A stretch of 6,676 nucleotides of DNA from Candidatus Dormiibacter sp. (GTDB lineage: Bacteria > Chloroflexota > Dormibacteria > UBA8260), in contig JANWHI010000090.1 in assembly GCA_025450495.1 (NCBI GenBank), positions 1 to 6,676 of the forward strand. Direction: 5' to 3'. The notes beneath the pieces are model-generated. The model saw nothing but the letters and a program-made list of their open reading frames with translations. It was not told the origin of the DNA and ran no database searches. How positions within the stretch are numbered: the first letter of the stretch is position 1; each line of letters begins with the position of its first letter. The translations under genes and the position numbers were made by a program. Shown piece after piece: positions 1-4,495 of this stretch.

Positions 1-74
1 AGCAGCGGGTCTCCAAGGCGATCGAGGTCCTGTCCAAGGCCAAGCTCGACGATCGTGCCCAGGCGTGGCGCTGA
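1..74 (+). CDS. C-terminal end of a probable VapB-type antitoxin (partial)
   Basis: Only the last 23 codons are visible, read from position 3 and ending at the TGA at 72-74. The tail reads [20 protein letters not shown] followed by AWR, a charged amphipathic helix with no catalytic motif. The stop lies inside the start region of the PIN toxin gene, giving a 10-bp overlap, the translationally coupled arrangement known for vapBC operons with the antitoxin gene first. The expected role, by family knowledge, is to bind and neutralise the toxin through this C-terminal part and to repress the operon through an N-terminal DNA-binding domain that lies outside the window. Identity rests mainly on position. 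The antitoxin class (ribbon-helix-helix, AbrB or Phd) cannot be told from what is visible. Confidence 0.55.
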   Translation, partial: QRVSKAIEVLSKAKLDDRAQAWR

Positions 75-478
75 ACTTCCTCATCGACACCAGCGTCATC
101 AAGCGAATTGGTCGGGCTGAGGTGCGCGCAGCCGTCGAGCCGTTGGCGACGGCCGGCGAGCTAGGACGTCCGACGATCTGCGACCTCGAGGTCGGGTACT
201 CAGTGCGAACCCAGACGGAGTGGGACGCAATCATCCAAGCACTCGACGCCTTTGTCGAGGTGGAGACCACCGCGACGCACGTTCGGCGAGGGCTTCAGGT
301 TCAGCGCCTCCTCGCGGCCCGCAACCAGCGCGGCCGCAAGATCCCGGATCTCCTCGTCGCCGCAGCCGCCGAAGAGCTCGGCGTCGGGGTGCTCCATTAC
401 GACGCCGACTTCGACCTCATCGCGTCGGTCACCGGCCAGCCGTGCAGGTGGGTCGTGCCGGCCGGCACTGTCGACTGA
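65..478 (+). CDS. vapC: VapC-type PIN-domain ribonuclease toxin
   Basis: This 137-residue protein is a complete single PIN domain, the usual size for VapC toxins, which are Mg2+-dependent endoribonucleases that cut tRNA or rRNA and stop translation when the antitoxin is lost. The acidic active-site set is present in order: Asp8 in LIDTSVI, Glu42 in CDLEVGYS, Asp95 in [13 protein letters not shown], and Asp113 with Asp115 and Asp117 in [11 protein letters not shown]. From memory it resembles the Mycobacterium tuberculosis VapC15 group, with its KIPDL, HYDxDF and WVVPAGT-like motifs; I could not run a search. The GTG at 65 is chosen because it puts the conserved hydrophobic first strand (ALNFLID) at residues 2-8 and overlaps the antitoxin stop. 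No strong ribosome binding site precedes it, which fits coupling to antitoxin translation. The cellular target cannot be read from the sequence. Confidence 0.93.
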   Translation: MALNFLIDTSVIKRIGRAEVRAAVEPLATAGELGRPTICDLEVGYSVRTQTEWDAIIQALDAFVEVETTATHVRRGLQVQRLLAARNQRGRKIPDLLVAAAAEELGVGVLHYDADFDLIASVTGQPCRWVVPAGTVD

Positions 479-486
479 CCGCCCGC

Positions 487-1311
487 ATGACCGAGAACTT
501 CGTTGACGCGCCCGACGGAGCTCGGTTGGCGGTCACCGTGGAAGGCGACGGGCCACCGCTGCTGCTCATCCCCGGTCTCGGCGCCACGCGGGTTGTCTTC
601 GCGCCGCTGCTGCCGCTGCTGACCCCACACTTTCGCGTCGCCGTGTACGACCAGCGCGGCATCGGCGCGTCGGAGTTCACGGCCGGGCCGTACAGCACCG
701 GGCAGCTGGCGGGCGATGCGTCCGCGGTCCTGGACGGCCTGCACATCGATCGTGCCACCGTGCTGGGCGCGTCCTTCGGTGGCATGGTCGCCCAGGAGCT
801 GGCGGCCGGGTACCCCGACAGGGTGGCGACGCTGGTGCTCGCCGCCAGCGGTCCCGGCTCGGCCCACCTCGTCGAGGAGCCGGGCCCGGCGGCGACCGAC
901 GCGCTGCTCGGCAAGGGCGCGCGCAGCCCCGAGGAGGCATACCGAATCGCCTGCACCGTCCTCTACTCGCGGAGCTTCCAGGAGGCCCAGCCCGCGTTCA
1001 TCGAGGAACAGATCCGTGACCGCGCCACCCGGCCGATCGACGGCCGCGCGTTCCGGGCGCAGTTGGAGGCATCCAGGGCCCACGATGCCTGGGACCGCCT
1101 CCCGGCCATCGCGGCGCCGACGCTGGTCATGCACGGCAGCGAGGACGCGGTGATGCCTGTCGCCAACGCGCGGGCGCTGGCCGCGCGCATCCCCGGGGCC
1201 ACGCTGGTGGTGTTCGACGGCGCCGGCCACCTCTTCTTCCACGAGGAGCCTGAGCGCAGCGCCGCGGTCGTCGACGAGCTCGCGCGCGGAGTCAGCTCTC
1301 CGCCGGGCTGA
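487..1311 (+). CDS. Alpha/beta-fold hydrolase, substrate unknown
   Basis: This 274-residue cytoplasmic protein spans a full alpha/beta hydrolase fold of the lipase/esterase/enol-lactonase superfamily. The catalytic triad is visible: nucleophile Ser96 in the elbow GASFGGM, Asp220 in HGSEDAVMP, and His248 in GAGHLFFHEEP. The oxyanion-hole segment is PGLG (29-32), and the strand-turn YDQRGIGAS at 54-62 is typical of the family. There is no signal peptide. The ATG at 487 places the standard N-terminus (DAPDGARLAVTVEGDGPPLL) correctly. The frame stays open further upstream, inside vapC, but encodes nothing family-like there. It begins 8 bp after the vapC stop, so it may be read through from the toxin-antitoxin operon, although no functional link is evident. 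Its last 20 bp overlap the convergent RNase Y-like gene. A cap region at about residues 130-200 would set substrate choice and does not resemble a subfamily I can name. Confidence 0.92.
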   Translation: MTENFVDAPDGARLAVTVEGDGPPLLLIPGLGATRVVFAPLLPLLTPHFRVAVYDQRGIGASEFTAGPYSTGQLAGDASAVLDGLHIDRATVLGASFGGMVAQELAAGYPDRVATLVLAASGPGSAHLVEEPGPAATDALLGKGARSPEEAYRIACTVLYSRSFQEAQPAFIEEQIRDRATRPIDGRAFRAQLEASRAHDAWDRLPAIAAPTLVMHGSEDAVMPVANARALAARIPGATLVVFDGAGHLFFHEEPERSAAVVDELARGVSSPPG

Positions 1312-2965
1312 CCTCCCCGGCCACCGCGGAGTCCACCGGCGCGTCGTCGTCCTGGTGGGACGGCTCGTCGGCGGCGTGCTCCTCGCCCTCGCCGTTGCCG
1401 TTGCCGGCACGCCGCCGGTTGGCCTCGAGGACAGCCGCGATCTGCGCCGGCGCCGTCGCTGTCGCAGTGGTCTCGCGGATCACGGTCACCTTGATCATCC
1501 CCGGGTACTGCATCTCGTTCTCGATCTCGTGGGCGATCTGCGCGCTCAGCTCGGGAACCTGCGCATCCTTGACCTGCTTGGCGCGGACGAAGATGCGAAC
1601 CTCCCGGCCGGCCTGCAGCGGAAAGGCACGTTCGACCCCCGAATGGCGGGTGGCGATCGTCTGCAGTTGCTCGAGCCGCGCCAGGTACGTCGCCAGCGTG
1701 TCGCGCCGCGCGCCCGGTCGCGACGCGCTGATGGCATCGGCGCAGATGGTCAGCATGGCCAGATCGGTGGTCGGCTCCTCGTCGAAATGGTGTGCCTTGA
1801 CAGCGTGGATGATCCCGGGGTCGGCACCGAGAACGCGGAGCAGCTCGCCGCCGATGATGGCGTGCGACCCCTCGACGTCGTGGTCGACCGACTTGCCGAT
1901 GTCGTGCAGCATCCCGGCATCGCGGGCGATGGTCTGCGACATCCCCAGCTCGGCGGCGAGCACGCCGCAGATGTGGCCGGTCTCCTCGCAGTGGAGCAGC
2001 GCGTTCTGGCCATACGAGAAGCGGTAGTGCAGGGTGCCGATGAGCTCGGCAAGCTCTGGCCGTCCGTCCATCTGCATCTCCCACAGCGCCTGCTCGCCGA
2101 GCTGGCGCACCCGGCCGGACAGAGACCCGCGGGTGCGCAGCAGAAGCGGCGGGACGTCGGCCGCCTGGAGCTTGCGGTCGATCACCTCGAGAGCGGCCTG
2201 CCTGGCCACCTCGCGGCCGATCGGGTCCATGCCACGGAGGGTCGCCTGGGCGCGGTCCTCGTCGACGCCAAGCTCCATGCCCGTGTCATCGGCGATCACC
2301 GAAAGCGCGCTGAGCAGGCGCTCGCGAGAGCTCTCGTCGAGCTCCTGTAGTGAGACCGGCGCGGGTCGTGGCGCGCCGTCGGCGTGACCGCTGAGCTGGC
2401 GTTCCATGGCCTCGACGATCAGTGTCCGCGCCGCCGGCCCGGCATCGTCGACGCGCTCGGCGACGGCGGCATCGACTCGAGGCTGGTGCTCGGCGGCGAG
2501 CTCGTTGTCGACCCGCTCGAGAACGGTGCGCGTGGCCGTCTGGCGGTCGATGTCAGCCGCCCGCGCCACCGCCGCCACGCTCTCGGCGCGCATCGCGGCG
2601 ACAGACGCGATCCGCTCGTCGATCTCCTCACGCCGCTTCTTGTGCAGGTGACGGCGCTCATCGAAGATGGCGCGGCGGTCGCGGTGGGTGCGCTCTCGCT
2701 CTTCGAGGAGCGCGTCGCCTGCCTCCACCGCCTGGTGGCGGGCGAGCACCTCCTCACGTACGGCCTCGCGCGCTGCCAGGGCCTCGTTGCGGGCCTGGGC
2801 CACGAGCCGCTCGGCCTCCACCCGCGCCTTCGCAGCCGCGGCCGGGTCACCGGTCTGGAGCGCGCCGGGGCGGCGGGCAGCCCCGCCCGGCCGCCGGGCG
2901 CGGGCGATCGCAGCGGCGCCGGCAGCGAGCGCGAGGGCGGCGGCGACGATGAAGACGGCGGCCAC
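1292..2965 (-). CDS. rny: Ribonuclease Y-like membrane-anchored HD-domain endoribonuclease with degenerate KH domain
   Basis: This 557-residue protein follows the RNase Y order: an N-terminal membrane anchor (about 1-21, Ala/Val/Ile-rich, then Arg-rich), a long charged coiled coil (about 43-190), a KH-like region (about 204-265), an HD domain (about 320-425) and the conserved C-terminal part ending in YPGMIKVTVIRET (488-499). RNase Y starts mRNA decay by endonucleolytic cleavage at the inner membrane. The metal-binding set is intact: His325, His354-Asp355 in GMLHDIGKSVDHDVEGSH, His392/His393 and Asp410 in CADAISASRPGAR. The conserved QAGREVRI is at 451-458. The KH segment has lost the family's GRIIGREGRNIR loop; ESSRERLLSALSVIADDTG stands in its place, while the following DPIGREVAR is conserved. 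A tail of about 58 residues (500-557), rich in Gly, Asn, Glu and Asp, extends past the usual end. Translation starts at GTG (2965-2963) without a visible ribosome binding site. It lies 45 bp after lysR on the same strand. Confidence 0.9.
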   Translation of the reverse strand: MAAVFIVAAALALAAGAAAIARARRPGGAARRPGALQTGDPAAAAKARVEAERLVAQARNEALAAREAVREEVLARHQAVEAGDALLEERERTHRDRRAIFDERRHLHKKRREEIDERIASVAAMRAESVAAVARAADIDRQTATRTVLERVDNELAAEHQPRVDAAVAERVDDAGPAARTLIVEAMERQLSGHADGAPRPAPVSLQELDESSRERLLSALSVIADDTGMELGVDEDRAQATLRGMDPIGREVARQAALEVIDRKLQAADVPPLLLRTRGSLSGRVRQLGEQALWEMQMDGRPELAELIGTLHYRFSYGQNALLHCEETGHICGVLAAELGMSQTIARDAGMLHDIGKSVDHDVEGSHAIIGGELLRVLGADPGIIHAVKAHHFDEEPTTDLAMLTICADAISASRPGARRDTLATYLARLEQLQTIATRHSGVERAFPLQAGREVRIFVRAKQVKDAQVPELSAQIAHEIENEMQYPGMIKVTVIRETTATATAPAQIAAVLEANRRRAGNGNGEGEEHAADEPSHQDDDAPVDSAVAGEVSPAES

Positions 2966-2971
2966 CGGGCG

Positions 2972-2977
2972 AGTGTA
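2972..2977 (-). promoter_or_regulatory. Candidate -10 element for leaderless transcription of the RNase Y-like gene
   Basis: Read on the minus strand, TACACT fits the TANNNT pattern (4 of 6 matches to TATAAT) and lies 6 nt before the GTG start of the RNase Y-like gene. This is the spacing expected if transcription begins at the start codon, and no Shine-Dalgarno sequence is present in the 45-bp gap. No -35 match is seen at 16-18 bp upstream (the sequence there is GC-only), so this is a weak call. The alternative is co-transcription from lysR. Confidence 0.35.
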
Positions 2978-3010
2978 CGGGCCGGGTGCCTCGCCGGCCG
3001 CCCGGGGCGC

Positions 3011-3925
3011 TCAGCCGCCCGGCGGCGGGCCGAAGGGGTCGCCCACCTCGGTGACCAGGCCACGCGAGAAGAGGAGCGCCGCTGGCGGCAGGGTGCGCCG
3101 GTGATCCCAGACCAGGGCCATGGTCCGTGCGATCGGCGGGTCGCGCAGTGGGATCACCACCACCTGGGCCGACGGCGCCGGCAGCGGCATCGGCATCAGC
3201 GTGATGCCCAGGCCCGCCTCGACCAGCCCCTGGACGATGCTGAAGTCGTCGCCCTCGTAGGCGACCTTGGTGGTCAGCCCCTGGGCGGCGAAGGCGTCGT
3301 CGATGACCTTGCGCAGCCCGCTGCGCGAGCGGGGCAGGATCAGCGGCTCGTCGGCGAGGTCGGTCAGCGCGCAGGAGGTGCGGCCGGTCAGCCGGTGACC
3401 GACCGGCACCACCACCGCCACCCGCTCCCTGAAGAGCGGCACCATCTCCAGGTCAGGGGTGTTGACCGGCGGGGGCCCGAGGATGCCGAGGTCGAAGTCG
3501 CCGGCCAGCACCCCGCTGGCCACCTCGGCCGGTGTGCCCTCCTCGAGGGTGAAGCGCACCCCTGGGTGGGCGCGGAGGAAGCGGGCCAGCCGCTCCGGCA
3601 GCCAGCGGGCTCCCACCGTATGAAGGAATCCGACGCGAACCTCGCCCGACTCCGCCGAGACGGCGCCCTCGGCGTCGGCCACGGCCTCGCGCAGGTCGGC
3701 GAGCAGACGTTCGGCCCGGCCCACGAATCGTTTCCCAGCCTGCGTGAGACGTATGGAGCGTCCGATGCGTTCGAAGAGGGGAACCCCGATCTCCTGCTCG
3801 AGGCGCGCGATCTTCCGGCTGACCGTCGACGGATCTGCCTGCAGCGCTTCGGACGCCCTGCCCAGATGCTCCACCCGGGCGACCTCGATGAAGGTTCGCA
3901 GGCTGTCGGCATTGATGCGATCCAT
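3011..3925 (-). CDS. LysR-family transcriptional regulator
   Basis: This 304-residue protein has the standard length and layout of the LysR family. An N-terminal winged helix-turn-helix covers about residues 4-64 (SLRTFIEVARVEHLGRASEA, then STVSRKIARLEQEIGVPLFE and a wing ending LTQAGK). A linker helix follows (about 65-90), then a two-lobed periplasmic-binding-protein-like effector domain (about 93-290). Effector-domain hallmarks include LGILGPPP, VAVVVPVGHRL and IVQGLVEAGLGITLMP. The protein should act as a DNA-bound tetramer sensing a small molecule, which cannot be deduced here. The ATG at 3925-3923 is chosen because the helix-turn-helix begins a few residues later; an in-frame extension upstream to 3988 (MIQGYPGAPL...) has no family counterpart and would cover the control region. 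It is divergent from the small gene starting at 4054, the classic arrangement of a LysR regulator and its target. The RNase Y-like gene follows after 45 bp. Confidence 0.95.
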   Translation of the reverse strand: MDRINADSLRTFIEVARVEHLGRASEALQADPSTVSRKIARLEQEIGVPLFERIGRSIRLTQAGKRFVGRAERLLADLREAVADAEGAVSAESGEVRVGFLHTVGARWLPERLARFLRAHPGVRFTLEEGTPAEVASGVLAGDFDLGILGPPPVNTPDLEMVPLFRERVAVVVPVGHRLTGRTSCALTDLADEPLILPRSRSGLRKVIDDAFAAQGLTTKVAYEGDDFSIVQGLVEAGLGITLMPMPLPAPSAQVVVIPLRDPPIARTMALVWDHRRTLPPAALLFSRGLVTEVGDPFGPPPGG

Positions 3926-3930
3926 GCAAC

Positions 3931-3961
3931 AATCTGACCCGAAATGTGCTCTTGATGTCAA
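3931..3961 (-). promoter_or_regulatory. Candidate promoter for the LysR-family gene
   Basis: On the minus strand a perfect consensus -35 TTGACA (3961-3956) is followed by weak -10 candidates, TCAGAT (18-bp spacer, 3937-3932) or CAGATT (19-bp spacer, 3936-3931), each 3 of 6 to consensus. The -10 lies only 5-6 nt before the lysR ATG and there is no Shine-Dalgarno sequence, so the transcript would be leaderless or nearly so. The -35 call is good for so GC-rich a genome; the -10 is uncertain. Confidence 0.5.
3935..3947 (+). repeat. Direct repeat copy 1, TGACCCGAAATGT, in the lysR divergent control region
   Basis: This element recurs in the same orientation at 3993-4004 as TGACCCGAATGT, identical apart from one missing A. 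It lies across the spacer and -10 side of the candidate lysR promoter. Paired sites about 58 bp apart are compatible with the long footprint of a LysR tetramer, so this may be a regulator-binding half of the control region. That role is inference, since LysR sites are more often dyads than direct repeats. Confidence 0.45.
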
Positions 3962-3980
3962 TGGCGCGCCGGGATACCCT
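3952..3980 (+). promoter_or_regulatory. Candidate promoter for the small gene at 4054
   Basis: On the plus strand TTGATG (3952-3957, 4 of 6 to TTGACA) is followed by a 17-bp spacer and TACCCT (3975-3980, a TANNNT match, 3 of 6 to TATAAT). Transcription would begin near 3987, leaving a leader of about 65 nt that includes the Shine-Dalgarno site at 4041. Its -35 overlaps the minus-strand TTGACA of lysR within the imperfect palindrome TTGATGTCAA (3952-3961), so the two promoters would share one polymerase-binding face and probably compete. Confidence 0.45.
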
Positions 3981-3992
3981 TGGATCACGTGG

Positions 3993-4004
3993 TGACCCGA
4001 ATGT
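3993..4004 (+). repeat. Direct repeat copy 2, TGACCCGAATGT, in the lysR divergent control region
   Basis: This is the second copy of the element at 3935-3947. It lies just downstream of the predicted start of transcription for the small + strand gene, where a bound regulator could block or modulate that promoter. It is followed by the 8-bp palindrome TGTCGACA (4002-4009). No coding role is supported, because this stretch precedes the chosen TTG start. Confidence 0.45.
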
Positions 4005-4040
4005 CGACAATCCCCCTGTCAGCAATCGAGGCATCGACCC

Positions 4041-4047
4041 AAGGAGA
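4041..4047 (+). promoter_or_regulatory. Shine-Dalgarno site that fixes the TTG start of the small gene
   Basis: AAGGAGA matches the anti-Shine-Dalgarno core and ends 6 nt before the TTG at 4054-4056 (7 nt counted from AAGGAG). It is the only strong ribosome binding site in the window, and it selects this TTG over the in-frame upstream GTG at 3946 and ATGs at 3955 and 3961, which fall inside the promoter region. Confidence 0.8.
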
Positions 4048-4053
4048 TTTGAG

Positions 4054-4482
4054 TTGCTGATCGAGAACGCGACCCAAGAGGTGCATGACGCGCGCAAGCG
4101 CCATCACCGGGAAATGGTCGAGCGTACCCGCCTTCGCAGGCTGGTCGAACGCGTCGACGAGGTGATCAGCGCCTGCGAGGAGATCCACCTCCAGAGCATC
4201 AAGGAGACGCCCGCAGACCTGAAGGCGCGAGCGCAGGATGTGTTCGCGTTCGCGCGCAGTGCGGTGTCCAAGACCGGTGACCGCGAGGCACTGGCGATCG
4301 TCGAGGAGGCCATCGGCCGGCGCCAGGTCAAGATCACCGAGATCATGGACATCCTCTGGACCATCCAGGAGATCGTCTTCGACCTCATGCTGCCGTGGCG
4401 CACCGAGCTGCCCGAGGACGTCGAGCCCGAGGGGCCGATCACCGGCGCCCCGGATTGGAGGCGCTGGACGGCGGTCGCCTGA
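4054..4482 (+). CDS. Small all-helical protein of unknown function, divergent from lysR
   Basis: I do not recognise this 142-residue protein. It is highly charged and apparently all-helical, with no signal peptide or membrane segment. Residues 8-50 form an Arg/Glu/His-rich helix (EVHDARKRHHREMVERTRLR then LVERVDEVISACEEIHLQS) with coiled-coil character. A second helical block follows at 53-90 (DLKARAQDVFAFARSAVSKT, then EEAIGRRQVK). The third part is hydrophobic (ITEIMDILWTIQEIVFDLML, 94-113) and could be a buried dimer helix. The tail (114-142) is Pro- and acid-rich and ends with several Trp (DWRRWTAVA). There is a single Cys (41) and no metal or nucleotide motif. The start is set by the ribosome binding site 7 nt upstream. 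Divergence from lysR suggests control by that regulator. It ends 13 bp from the convergent helicase-nuclease gene. Codon bias and third-position GC look like its neighbours, supporting a real gene. Confidence 0.8.
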   Translation: MLIENATQEVHDARKRHHREMVERTRLRRLVERVDEVISACEEIHLQSIKETPADLKARAQDVFAFARSAVSKTGDREALAIVEEAIGRRQVKITEIMDILWTIQEIVFDLMLPWRTELPEDVEPEGPITGAPDWRRWTAVA

Positions 4483-4495
4483 TCGGCCCCGCGGG

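Noticed and set aside
220..486. In-frame upstream extension of the hydrolase
   Set aside because: It overlaps most of vapC in another frame and is Arg/Pro-rich; the hydrolase fold begins right after the ATG at 487.
963..2084. 373-codon minus-strand open frame, plus a similar one at 397-1410
   Set aside because: These are shifted or opposite frames of the RNase Y-like and hydrolase genes, with Arg/Ala/Pro-rich translations typical of shadow frames.
1355..2350. 331-codon plus-strand open frame opposite the RNase Y-like gene
   Set aside because: Mirror image of the conserved HD-domain coding sequence; composition is low-complexity and no family is recognisable.
3014..3026. GC-rich inverted repeat GCCGCC-C-GGCGGC as a terminator
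   Set aside because: It lies in the coding end of lysR (a Pro/Gly run), has a 1-nt loop and no following T tract; it is explained by codon use.
3911..3934. Loose inverted repeat ATTG...CAAT around the lysR start codon as an operator
   Set aside because: Only four or five outer bases pair, without a T-N11-A LysR core, and part of it is coding; not distinguishable from chance.
2384..3937. 517-codon open frame on the plus strand opposite lysR and the RNase Y-like gene
   Set aside because: It spans two well-supported genes on the other strand, its translation is Arg/Gly/His-rich with no motif, and such antisense frames are expected in very GC-rich DNA.
3926..3988. 21-residue N-terminal extension of the LysR protein
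   Set aside because: It has no counterpart in the family and would cover the divergent promoter region; the ATG at 3925 gives the normal N-terminus.
3946..4053. Earlier GTG/ATG starts for the small unknown gene
   Set aside because: The strong AAGGAGA site 7 nt before the TTG at 4054 is a better start signal, and the earlier codons lie within the promoter and repeat elements.
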